DNA of 45,008 nt from assembly GCA_937951685.1 (NCBI GenBank), contig CALFBG010000148.1, positions 1 to 45,008 on the forward strand. The letters are read 5' to 3'. Positions 26,966-35,033 of this stretch are shown here, piece after piece. The translations under genes were made by a program, and so were the position numbers. The notes under the pieces were generated by a model. It was not told the origin of the DNA. It saw nothing but the letters and a program-made list of their open reading frames with translations, and made no database searches. Source of the DNA: an uncultured Saprospiraceae bacterium (GTDB lineage: Bacteria; Bacteroidota; Bacteroidia; Chitinophagales; Saprospiraceae). How positions within the stretch are numbered: position 1 is the stretch's first letter; every line of letters begins with the position of its first letter.

Positions 26966-27424
26966 TTGCAGAATACGATATTACTATTATGTCATTTGCT
27001 GCTTTTGACCGCTTGTGGAAGATATACTGTTGATCGGGTAAAAACGATTCAATACGTCTATCAGAACCAATCGGGTCAAGACTTGACCCTGGACGTGCTA
27101 AACGTTCAGGGGCAAGTTTTTAAAAGTTTTTCGCTCTCTCCGGGGGAAAGGATTACCACGCATACGACTCAGTATGCCGGACCTGCATTTTTTTACTTTG
27201 ATAGTAATGATAATGAAATTGGCATAGAAGTCATCGCACGATTTTCCAAAGATCGCTGTACAGGATATTACATAGATCGAGCCGATGCGCTTTTTAACGA
27301 AAGTGCCTATCAACAAACAGCGACAGTAGTTGAAGGAGAAAAACGTTATTCGTATACCTACACTTTTACGGAACAGGATTATCAAGCAGCCTCCGCTTGT
27401 AAAAACCTCGAAGTGGGAGAATAA
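26966..27424 (+). CDS. Small lipoprotein of unknown function, TTG start
   Basis: The product has 152 residues and begins MQNTILLLCHLLLLTACGRY, a compact lipoprotein signal with lipobox L-T-A-C. The only start that preserves it is TTG at 26966; no in-frame ATG exists before the lipobox. The mature part is beta-rich, with many Y, Q and T, and resembles nothing I can name. It follows the metalloprotease by 17 bases on the same strand, so it may be made with it and could be an inhibitor, chaperone or surface partner; that is only inferred from position. It is convergent with the next lipoprotein. Confidence 0.65.
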   Translation: MQNTILLLCHLLLLTACGRYTVDRVKTIQYVYQNQSGQDLTLDVLNVQGQVFKSFSLSPGERITTHTTQYAGPAFFYFDSNDNEIGIEVIARFSKDRCTGYYIDRADALFNESAYQQTATVVEGEKRYSYTYTFTEQDYQAASACKNLEVGE

Positions 27425-27584
27425 AAAAATGATGAGCACTCCTTGTGGAATACCCATCACTCGATGAAGAAATAAATGATTCGTTTTACTAAACCAGCTC
27501 ACTCGTAGTCACTGAAAACGAGTTGCTGAAAACATGATATTTATATAAGTTGTTGGTTGTTCTAGGGATGTTTTGAAATTGGTT

Positions 27585-28634
27585 TTACCAAATCCAGCTA
27601 AGGTCGTTATATTGAGTATTTCCCCAACGCTTACAAACGTGACCGGAGTCTAAGTTCTCAAAATCTACGGAAGTAATGGTTCCGCTGATGTTTGGATTTG
27701 AACCACCACCGACGGTTACGCCAGCTCCAGCTTCTACAAATAATACTTTACTAACGACGCCTTTGTTGTACGCTTTTTTAGTGCCACTTACCGAGCGGTA
27801 TACTAGAATTGGCGATCCTGAAAATTTCATTTTAAGTTGACCATCCCAGTTTACTTCTAAGTAATCTGTATTGACGTTTTGCCAAACTTTAAAAATCCAC
27901 CAACCTCTTTTTTCTTCGTATTTTGTTTTTACTCCAATACTACGGTAGAAGAATAAGTTGGTTTCCCACTGTACAGATTTCATATTTCTGTGGTGACCGT
28001 AACTTCTGTGCTTTGCATTTGTTCTCCAGCCGTACCCAAAAATCCAAAGTCTTTCGTCGAGTTCTACCGTTGAATGTTTTGCTACTGATAAGTGATCATT
28101 AATGACGTAAAGTTCTTCGTCGGGTAATTCATATTCGTTACTATTCGCATTGAACTCCTCCACTTGATCGTAATGCCCTACGGCATAAGAAAAAGCAAAG
28201 TTTTTCTGTACGCGATAGATTCTGTCTCCAACTTGCATTTCTAAATTAGGATCTAAAACCGTAAGTAATAAATGGTCATCAATAATGATTGTAGCATCGT
28301 TATTAAGTGTTGCGGGATCAACCAAGGGATCGTTGTCGTTAAAAGGCGTATTGATCATAGTATAGAAAGAAGTAAAGCCTAGGTCTGCTTGCATCGCGGA
28401 TGTTTCTGCTACGTCAGCATCCATGAGTTGGCGAACGTAGTCTCCAAACTCTTCTTCGGTGTCAAAATGAAGCCGTCCGTCCGTTACTTTTGGAATAATC
28501 GTTTCTTCTCCTCTCAAGGTATTTTCAGCTTGAGTTGGATTGTGTACACCAGACTCTACTTCTAGTTGACTTTCTTTAGAACAACTTGTTAGTAAAAACA
28601 CTAAGGCTATGGCAAATAAAAAACAGTTTTTCAT
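27585..28634 (-). CDS. Lipoprotein of unknown function
   Basis: The start at 28634 gives a good lipoprotein signal (MKNCFLFAIALVFLLTSC, lipid on Cys18); a longer form starting at 28667 adds 11 residues ahead of it. The 349-residue product continues with an acidic linker and a D-G-R-L-H-F-D-T-E-E-E-F segment that I recall at the N-termini of several Bacteroidota lipoproteins. The second half is rich in W, Y, H and K (RLWIFGYGWRTNAKHRSYGH) and ends in a Ser/Gly-rich region. No enzyme motif is visible. Its upstream region has two inverted repeats (see the adjoining entries). Confidence 0.65.
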   Translation of the reverse strand: MKNCFLFAIALVFLLTSCSKESQLEVESGVHNPTQAENTLRGEETIIPKVTDGRLHFDTEEEFGDYVRQLMDADVAETSAMQADLGFTSFYTMINTPFNDNDPLVDPATLNNDATIIIDDHLLLTVLDPNLEMQVGDRIYRVQKNFAFSYAVGHYDQVEEFNANSNEYELPDEELYVINDHLSVAKHSTVELDERLWIFGYGWRTNAKHRSYGHHRNMKSVQWETNLFFYRSIGVKTKYEEKRGWWIFKVWQNVNTDYLEVNWDGQLKMKFSGSPILVYRSVSGTKKAYNKGVVSKVLFVEAGAGVTVGGGSNPNISGTITSVDFENLDSGHVCKRWGNTQYNDLSWIW

Positions 28635-29027
28635 GGGAGATAGGTAATTTGAAATGTTGATTTTCATAATAGATTTTTAAAAAATAGTGTAGAACTAATT
28701 TTAATTTTTTTTAGTTCAAAATGAAGGCTTACTCTTTTCTGGTTTTTCAGCATCGACCATTTTTAAATTTAGAAGTTGTTAGCTCATTTGCTAAACGGCA
28801 ACGGAAGAAAAACAAATTTTGAGCGCTCAAAAAAATGCTTGTCATCCGCAATACACCATTATATCGGAGCACCGAATAAAATCTTACCCAAGTGGAAGAA
28901 AAAATATTTTTTTTATAAAAAATAAGTAGTAAAGTAAAAAGCAATAATTAGGATAACACATTGGAAACCAAGAGGAAAACCTTCTTATCGTTAAGACAAA
29001 AAGGCTGATTTTTTTTATAAATATTTT
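28635..29027. other. AT-rich gene-free region upstream of the 27585-28634 lipoprotein
   Basis: It contains GAACTAA (28692-28698) and its perfect inverse TTAGTTC (28711-28717), 12 bases apart, close to the lipoprotein start, and the 16 bp palindrome listed separately. Nothing coding is supported. Confidence 0.4.
28817..28832. promoter_or_regulatory. Perfect 16 bp palindrome, possible operator
   Basis: TTTTGAGCGCTCAAAA is identical on both strands. It lies about 183 bases upstream of the lipoprotein start at 28634. Uninterrupted palindromes of this size usually mark binding sites of dimeric regulators, but no regulator is visible nearby. Confidence 0.3.
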
Positions 29028-29049
29028 AAAAAAAAAACTTCATAAAGTT
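29028..29049 (-). terminator. U-rich terminator at the end of the glycan operon
   Basis: On the minus strand, AACTT-TATG-AAGTT is followed by ten T (A's at 29028-29037). The stem is only 5 bp but the U-tract is long. It overlaps the last stop codon of the interrupted small gene, consistent with that gene being the final one of the operon. Confidence 0.5.
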
Positions 29050-29287
29050 AGTACGGGATACTCGCATTGACGTCAAAGTAGCCATAAGGATGTGCTGCGT
29101 CAATTGTGATGTCGTATGCTCCTGCTAACAGTAGAATGCTGCTACCACTAATTTAAGGTATTGAAGCTTCGTTATTGAAAGGTAAATCCTTGGGAACGTA
29201 GACGTACCGTAAATGCATCGTATTTAAGTGGTCTAGGCGCTGTGGCATTGGCTTTTTGATATGCGCTAAGGATTTGGTCTTAAACAT
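29048..29287 (-). pseudogene. Small gene interrupted by an in-frame stop, last in the glycan operon
   Basis: From ATG at 29287 the frame runs 44 residues (MFKTKSLAHIKKPMP, later HLRYVYVPKDLPFNNE) to TAA at 29153-29155, then continues in the same frame with 34 protein-like residues (LLLAGAYDITIDAAHPYGYF) to a second TAA at 29048-29050. Both halves look coded: aromatic and charged residues alternate plausibly and the frame is not shifted. It starts 21 bases after the preceding gene, as operon genes do, and ends at a terminator. I do not recognise the family. It may be a pseudogene by one point mutation, a genuine 44-residue protein, or a sequencing error. Confidence 0.45.
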
Positions 29288-29308
29288 GACAAATCAACAG
29301 GAAAGGTG

Positions 29309-30178
29309 TTAGATGTTAGTTGCCAATCGATCTAAAGTGCAGATTGCTTTAACTTTGGAATTGAAGTTTTGTAGCGTACGCAAGAAGGGTAGTGCTAATT
29401 TAGTGGTCAATGGATAATGTATAAAAAGGGGAACAGGCACTTTTTGAAAATGAAATTTATTGCAGTAGAATTCGTGTACCTGCGTCTGATGCTCAATGGC
29501 GCGATAACCCGCAGAGAAGTAAGCAACCTTATGGTCTTCGAGGTAGTATTTCGTTTTGTGATAAGCCAATGCCTTGGCAATTCCTCGTTCCAAAAAGGCA
29601 GGATCAAACTTAGAAACGGCATCGTTTGCTTCTATATCATCGTAGGAATAACATTTAGAATAACCAACGAGTTGCTGCTCACAAAACACACCGAAGTATT
29701 GAATCAAATCTGGAAAGTCTTGCTCGATCAAGGTCTGTGCACGAAATTGACTTTCGCTTAAACCGAGTTGCTGATTATTACGATATTGTTGATGTGCTTT
29801 GGTATAAACAGGGTAGCCATTCTGCGCAATGTAACTGGCTTCTACGCGTTCTACTTGGCAATTTTTTAAAGCTTGTTTCAGCTCATAGCGGCGCTTCGAT
29901 TTGAGTTTATCTAAGCTATTGAATTCGTAGGAAAGTACCGCGTACCAATCTTGCTCATTCGCAGTCGTATTCCGCATCGGTTTGCCTGTCCAACGAACGA
30001 GCTGTCCGCCCAGTTGGCTAAGCAGCGCTTTAGCCTCCGACGCAGTAATGGAGTCGTCAGTAGCTACAGGGCCATGCGGTTCTACCATCCGTTGGTATAC
30101 GCGCCAGAGTACCTTTTGTCGCAACACAAAAGGTATTTCTTTTCGATCGTATAAACTAGCCAAACGCTCTGCGTACAT
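29309..30178 (-). CDS. GNAT/FemAB-like acyltransferase-type protein of the glycan operon
   Basis: The 289-residue product has no signal or membrane helix. Its middle (about 80-230) has the shape of GNAT-fold or FemAB-like transferases: a basic helix K-S-K-R-R-Y-E-L-K-Q-A-L-K-N-C, then Y-x-x-Y-x-K-A-H-Q-Q-Y-R-N, a strand with F-G-V-F-C-E-Q-Q-L-V-G-Y, and A-F-L-E-R-G-I-A-K-A-L. In glycan clusters such proteins typically transfer acyl or aminoacyl groups to amino-sugars, but the substrate here is unknown. It lies 64 bases after the GT2 gene on the same strand and is followed closely by the interrupted small gene. Confidence 0.55.
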   Translation of the reverse strand: MYAERLASLYDRKEIPFVLRQKVLWRVYQRMVEPHGPVATDDSITASEAKALLSQLGGQLVRWTGKPMRNTTANEQDWYAVLSYEFNSLDKLKSKRRYELKQALKNCQVERVEASYIAQNGYPVYTKAHQQYRNNQQLGLSESQFRAQTLIEQDFPDLIQYFGVFCEQQLVGYSKCYSYDDIEANDAVSKFDPAFLERGIAKALAYHKTKYYLEDHKVAYFSAGYRAIEHQTQVHEFYCNKFHFQKVPVPLFIHYPLTTKLALPFLRTLQNFNSKVKAICTLDRLATNI

Positions 30179-30242
30179 TGTAGGTTTTTATTTTTTTGTT
30201 TTAAAACAACTGCTTCGTATGACTTTTAGCCAGAAGTATTTT

Positions 30243-31244
30243 TTATTTTTTAATCCACGGAATTTGTGATAAGCCAATAATACTTCCCCAACCATAACTC
30301 AGGTGCAAACAAAGCCAACCGTAGGCAATACGTGGAAAAAGACCAAAGCTTTGCTCGCGCAGGCTAATTTTCAAGGCAAAGTAAAAGAGCAATAAAACGT
30401 ACAAAACTAAGGGTAACGCAAATAAAGGGAAATACGGAAAAATAAAGATCAACAACAACAGGTAGATCACGAAAGCAAAAGGAATAAAATGCCGAATAGA
30501 CAAAGAGGAAAACGTTCCGGTATAGTACGGCGTCAACATTGCCCAGCGACCATTATCAAAGTTGTTTTTCCATAAAGATTGAAAATCAGCTCTGCCGTAA
30601 TAAATACTTTTTACGCTAGGAATCAACCAGATTTTCCCACCACCATTCAAAATTCGTTTACTCATCTCCATATCTTGGTTGCGAATCAATCGCTCATCAA
30701 ACAAACCAAAACGTTCAAAACTTGCCCGTCGGTAACAACCAAACGCAACGGTGTCTACTTCAATGGGTTGATCTGCACCTGTTCTAAAAGTAGCATTACC
30801 CACTCCAAAAGGATGCGATAATGCAAAAGCAATTGCTTGGGCTTTAATGCTTGCGTTTCGAGGTTCCGTCTGTAGCATTCCACCAACTAAATCCGCTTCC
30901 AAATCTTGAATCGCTTGCACCAAAGTGGAGGCATAATCATCTGGATAAGCAGCGTGCGCACCAAGGATGAAAACAAATTCGGCGTCGGATAATTGCACGG
31001 CCCGATTGAAGGCATGAGGAACAAAACGGTCCGGATTATCTACTAAATGAATAAAAGGATATTGCTGCGCATAAGTGGCTACAATTTCTCGCGTACGATC
31101 TTCACTACGGCCATCACAAATGAAAATATCAAGCTGCGACTTCGGATAATCTTGCTTCATCAAGTTATCGAGTACTTGACCGATAAAAGCCTCTTCGTTG
31201 AGACAAGGTACGATTAAACTTATTTTGGCGATCGGTCGAGACAT
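30243..31244 (-). CDS. Family 2 glycosyltransferase, ExoA-like, with C-terminal membrane helices
   Basis: The 333-residue product starts with the GT-A fold: ISLIVPCLNEEAFIGQVL (8-25), D-I-F-I-C-D-G-R-S-E-D-R-T (nucleotide-binding aspartates), and F-V-F-I-L-G-A-H-A-A-Y, where the usual D-x-D is replaced by G-A-H, as I recall from ExoA-type enzymes of succinoglycan synthesis. A conserved Q-D-M-E-M-S-K-R segment follows the acceptor region. The end carries about three hydrophobic helices (near residues 248-300 and 310-325), so it is membrane-bound and faces the cytoplasm. It is predicted to move a sugar from a nucleotide donor to a lipid-linked intermediate. The gene is 21 bases after the upstream glycosyltransferase. 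Confidence 0.85.
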   Translation of the reverse strand: MSRPIAKISLIVPCLNEEAFIGQVLDNLMKQDYPKSQLDIFICDGRSEDRTREIVATYAQQYPFIHLVDNPDRFVPHAFNRAVQLSDAEFVFILGAHAAYPDDYASTLVQAIQDLEADLVGGMLQTEPRNASIKAQAIAFALSHPFGVGNATFRTGADQPIEVDTVAFGCYRRASFERFGLFDERLIRNQDMEMSKRILNGGGKIWLIPSVKSIYYGRADFQSLWKNNFDNGRWAMLTPYYTGTFSSLSIRHFIPFAFVIYLLLLIFIFPYFPLFALPLVLYVLLLFYFALKISLREQSFGLFPRIAYGWLCLHLSYGWGSIIGLSQIPWIKK

Positions 31245-31265
31245 AATAAAATTGCTAGGCAGCGC

Positions 31266-32372
31266 TTAGGCTAATAGTTGTTCGTAAAGTTGTACTAATT
31301 TTTCTTTTTCGATTTCCCAATTGTAAAATGCTTCTACGGCTTTTCTGCCATTGCGTCCCATTTGCTGTGCGACTTCGTCATTTTCAAAAAGGTAGTTGAC
31401 TTGTTTCGCTATGGCTGTCGGAGAAAGCGGATCGGCGGATAATCCACATTCATGACGATCAATGATTTCTTTCCAATACGTAAAATCTGAAGCAACAAAA
31501 GGAATTCCCGCCGCCATGTATTCAAACATTTTGACGGGAAGGGACGTTTGGTAGTTGATCAGCGGATGCAAGGTTACGAGTCCTACTTTACAGCGTGACA
31601 AAACAGCTACCACACCAGATCGATCCAACATTCCTAAGAAATCCACTTTTTTCCAGTTGGGGTTTTGTCGGAGTTCCGCTTCGATGGCACCTTCTCCAAA
31701 CCAACCCGCTAGTACGAGTTGCACCTCCTTGGTATTGGATAACACTTCCATTGTTTCGTAAACGCCACGTACTTTGTCCATGCGCCCGATGTAGCAAAAT
31801 GCTTTTTCCTTATTGGCCCAAGTCGTTGCGGCGGGCAATTCTGATAATTTTGGGAAATTACAAATATCTACTGTACGCGGATTAACGGCTAAAAAACGAT
31901 CTCGGATATAGGGCGTTGCTGCGACGACCGCATCAATTTTTCTCGTAATTCTATTTTCAAAATATTCAAATACTTTCGAAATGCTTGGACGGAGCAAGGA
32001 AGGAATCCAAGGCTTCGCTAAAATCTGGCGCGGTACATCTTCGTGCGCGTCGTAGATCACCATTTTGCCTTTTGCTTTTAATTTTCCCGCAATGCTCAAC
32101 AATTCTGGATCGTGCAAATGGTAAATGGCCGCGTCGATTTCCAATGCACGGGCTAAGGCCAATTTCGCTCTTTTGCGCATGGCTTCTAAACGACCCGAAA
32201 ATTGCCCATCAATATTACTAATCGTAACCCCATCTACCGTTTGACTTTTTTGATTGACCACAATCAAGGACACCGCAAAACCAGCCTCGGCTAAGGCTTT
32301 ACATTCTTTATGAAAAATGCGGGTGTCATCCCAAGGATGAAGCGTAGTGATGTGACAAATTTTAGGCTTCAT
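31266..32372 (-). CDS. Family 4 glycosyltransferase
   Basis: I choose the ATG at 32372, giving 368 residues beginning MKPKICHITTLHPWDDTRIF, the standard beta-strand start of a GT-B enzyme; an earlier in-frame ATG adds 23 atypical residues inside the upstream gene. This start overlaps the upstream stop by 11 bases, the spacing of coupled genes. The C-terminal half has the GT4 signature: a C-Y-I-G-R-M-D-K-V-R-G strand, L-V-L-A-G-W-F-G-E-G, and S-L-P-V-K-M-F-E-Y-M-A-A-G-I-P-F-V-A with the donor-binding Glu. It is a cytoplasmic retaining transferase adding a sugar to the growing unit. Donor and acceptor cannot be told. Confidence 0.88.
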   Translation of the reverse strand: MKPKICHITTLHPWDDTRIFHKECKALAEAGFAVSLIVVNQKSQTVDGVTISNIDGQFSGRLEAMRKRAKLALARALEIDAAIYHLHDPELLSIAGKLKAKGKMVIYDAHEDVPRQILAKPWIPSLLRPSISKVFEYFENRITRKIDAVVAATPYIRDRFLAVNPRTVDICNFPKLSELPAATTWANKEKAFCYIGRMDKVRGVYETMEVLSNTKEVQLVLAGWFGEGAIEAELRQNPNWKKVDFLGMLDRSGVVAVLSRCKVGLVTLHPLINYQTSLPVKMFEYMAAGIPFVASDFTYWKEIIDRHECGLSADPLSPTAIAKQVNYLFENDEVAQQMGRNGRKAVEAFYNWEIEKEKLVQLYEQLLA

Positions 32373-33489
32373 GAAGTGCTCGATATAATTGTAAAAGAGG
32401 AACTTCTTGTTTCTCCCAGCAATACTCTTTCGCCGCCGCACGCAAATCGGCTTGATAGGAGGAGAGGCCTTTGGCTTTAATTTCCTTTAACGTGGCAAGG
32501 ATTTCTGCGTTAGAATTATTTTCTAAAACAAAACCAATTTTAGGATTTAATACCCACTTCGATGCTTGGAGGTTGAAAGAAATTACGGGTAAGCCCGCCA
32601 TAATGTATTGAAAAATTTTGTTGCCAATGGTCAAGTCGTGATTGCGATTCGTATTTGAAATGGATAAAAAACCAACGTCAGCGGCAGTGGTATATTGCAA
32701 TAAGGTATCAGGCGGGACGGGATCGTGATAAAAAATATTATCGTGTGCGAGCGTAGCCTGCGTAACAATATCTTTTAAAATGCCAAAGCCTAAAAACACT
32801 AAGGCATAGTCTTGTGGCAAATCTTTAAAAACTTCAATGAGTTGTTCAACGCCACGGTGTGGACTCAGACCGCCTTGATATAAGGCAATCGTTTGGTGGT
32901 CTTTGATCTTAAATTTTTTGCGAAAGTAATCGCTCTTTTCTAGTTCGACGTATTTAGGGCAATTCATTACGACGACGGGTTTATCAATACCATATTCTTC
33001 CACGTAAGCGTCGGCGATGAGTGCGGAGACCGTCATCATGCGATCGGCGTGTCGGATAAACATTTTTTCGGCGAGGCTAATCATTTTTCCTAGTAAAGGC
33101 GTGCTGACTCCTTGGTCAAATTCTAGTTCGTGCGCGTCGTAGACAATCTTTGCTTTTCGGTTGAAGATATATTTACAAATAACACTAATCGGTAAGGGGA
33201 GAATATCATTGCAATGAATAATATCTGCTTTTCGGCAATCTTTGATAATTCGAAAAAATAGTTCAACAAATTTAATGAGTTGCACAAATCTATTTTGTCC
33301 CCAATTCCTCGTTTTTAGCCGGATGCGATGCACGGGAATACCTTGGACTTCATCCTGCTCTTTTAATTCGCCTTCGTGCAAGGCAACGACGCTCACTTGG
33401 TAGCCGGCAGCTTGCAGGCTATGACATTCCTTTAGCACGCGGCTATCAAAGAGAAAATTATTGAGAACAATGGAGACTACTTTTTTCAT
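32362..33489 (-). CDS. Family 4 glycosyltransferase
   Basis: The 375-residue product has a GT-B layout: N-terminal MKKVVSIVLNNFLFDSRVLK, an A-D-I-I-H-C-N-D strand, then V-Y-D-A-H-E-L-E (these H-E residues are shared with the neighbour). The donor-binding half has A-L-Y-Q-G-G-L-S-P-H-R-G-V-E-Q-L and G-N-K-I-F-Q-Y-I-M-A-G-L-P-V-I-S. Together with the adjacent gene it looks like an old duplication; they share the architecture and the D-A-H-E motif. It is 37 bases after the flippase gene and overlaps the next gene, so it belongs to one operon. Confidence 0.88.
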   Translation of the reverse strand: MKKVVSIVLNNFLFDSRVLKECHSLQAAGYQVSVVALHEGELKEQDEVQGIPVHRIRLKTRNWGQNRFVQLIKFVELFFRIIKDCRKADIIHCNDILPLPISVICKYIFNRKAKIVYDAHELEFDQGVSTPLLGKMISLAEKMFIRHADRMMTVSALIADAYVEEYGIDKPVVVMNCPKYVELEKSDYFRKKFKIKDHQTIALYQGGLSPHRGVEQLIEVFKDLPQDYALVFLGFGILKDIVTQATLAHDNIFYHDPVPPDTLLQYTTAADVGFLSISNTNRNHDLTIGNKIFQYIMAGLPVISFNLQASKWVLNPKIGFVLENNSNAEILATLKEIKAKGLSSYQADLRAAAKEYCWEKQEVPLLQLYRALHEA

Positions 33490-33526
33490 ACTTACTTAAG
33501 CTTCTTTTATTAGGCTAAGAACCATT

Positions 33527-34777
33527 TTATTTACGCATGATGTAGATTAACAAGAAAAACATCAAACCATAAGTAATGCTGTACGCAAAAGATAAGCAAT
33601 ACATCAGCATCGTGGCATCGTCGAAATAGAATTTGCCGACCAGCAGCGCCAAAATTACCAAAACTAATTGAAGAAAATGAGAAAAACTATACCATTGCGT
33701 ATGCTCCGTGATGTAAAAAATGGAAACGACCCCAGAAATGATAAAATGCAAGAAGAAAGGAAAACAGAAAATCTGCGCATATTCTCCCGCAATTTGCCAT
33801 TCTGCCCCAAAGACGATGCGGAATAAATCGGGGGCAATACCATAAAAAATGAGAAAGGGAATCACCGCAATGCCCGTCAGTTGTTTGATCGTTTTATAAA
33901 AAATATTTTTGCAATGGCCATGCTGATGTATTTCTTCACTCGCTTTTTGTTTGAATACTTCATCGAAAGCACTCGCTACGGTTACCAGTGGTAAACGAAT
34001 AACGCGCTGAATCATACCAAAAAATCCTGCAACGGCAGCTACAAAAAAAGTATTGATGAGAATATTGGGCAAGTGCGTAGAGCTGACGTTAAAAAAGCTG
34101 CCGCTAACCATATTGCGAGAAAATGCTGCGTATTGTTTCGCTTTACGCTGAATATCCACGGTTTGAACTTCCTTGAATAGGGCTACACTTTGGCTTGGTA
34201 AACGAAATAAATAATAACATAAGGCGGTAAATTGTGCGACTAGCGTACCGACAATCAAGCCCGCAATGCCCCAATTTAATAGCCCCAAGGCAACTCTTCC
34301 TACCGCATTGACACCACTGAGGATAAATTTTGAAATGGTAACGACGTTAAAGTTTTTATGGCGAACGTACCAAAAATTGAGGATGGTAAACCAACAAACC
34401 GTTAGTATGGAAAAAGGTAAAAGGTACAACCAAGGACTAATGGAAGTATCGCCCAATAAGGCACAAACTTGCGCATTGAAAAAAAAGGCAATTGCAAGCA
34501 CGATGCAACTCGTAATTCCACAAACCCAAGCCGCTAAAACGAGAATCTGTGCCGCATCTTTTTGTTTTTCGGGAATGAGAATCGCCAATTCAAATCTACC
34601 CGTCGCTACCGCTTGTAAAATGGAAGCCGTCGAGGCAAACAAATAAAAGATACCAAAATCATCAGGACTATACAATCGCGTCAAAATCGGAGAAATGAGG
34701 ATAGGAATGAGCTGGGCAAAGCTGGTGCCCGTCATTAACTTTAAAACATTCTTCGTAAATTCTGATTGTAGCGACAT
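33527..34777 (-). CDS. Oligosaccharide flippase (Wzx/MATE-like polysaccharide transporter)
   Basis: The ATG at 34777 gives 416 residues starting MSLQSEFTKNVLKLMTGTSF, the standard beginning of Wzx-type flippases, where a T-G-x-x-x-A-Q-L-I-P-I-L-x-x-P-I-L-T-R-L-Y pattern defines the first helix and loop; an upstream ATG only adds 13 unusual residues. About twelve hydrophobic helices follow. It flips a lipid-linked sugar unit across the inner membrane. It is the first gene of the minus-strand operon, divergent from apbE with a 256-base gap that should hold both promoters. No Wzy polymerase is found downstream. Confidence 0.9.
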   Translation of the reverse strand: MSLQSEFTKNVLKLMTGTSFAQLIPILISPILTRLYSPDDFGIFYLFASTASILQAVATGRFELAILIPEKQKDAAQILVLAAWVCGITSCIVLAIAFFFNAQVCALLGDTSISPWLYLLPFSILTVCWFTILNFWYVRHKNFNVVTISKFILSGVNAVGRVALGLLNWGIAGLIVGTLVAQFTALCYYLFRLPSQSVALFKEVQTVDIQRKAKQYAAFSRNMVSGSFFNVSSTHLPNILINTFFVAAVAGFFGMIQRVIRLPLVTVASAFDEVFKQKASEEIHQHGHCKNIFYKTIKQLTGIAVIPFLIFYGIAPDLFRIVFGAEWQIAGEYAQIFCFPFFLHFIISGVVSIFYITEHTQWYSFSHFLQLVLVILALLVGKFYFDDATMLMYCLSFAYSITYGLMFFLLIYIMRK

Positions 34778-35033
34778 TGGGCACAAAGGTAACGAGATCA
34801 TAAAGTTAATTCGCATTTATCGGGATAGATTTTTGCAGCGGACTCCGTACTGCTTTTACTCTTTTATACAAGAGTAACATACAGGAGCATTTAAGACTAG
34901 AAATTTTGTAAAAACCACTATTTGCTTACTTTCCGAAATCTCCAGACATAAACTCTAGTGAAATTCCAGCATAACCATTTGTTTTTATGTAAATTTGGCG
35001 ATCAAATTCGACGGACGATTAAAAAGGATACTT

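Noticed and set aside
28747-28944. 65-codon frame on the minus strand in an AT-rich gap
   Set aside because: It contains the 16 bp palindrome and low-complexity sequence, with no protein-like features.
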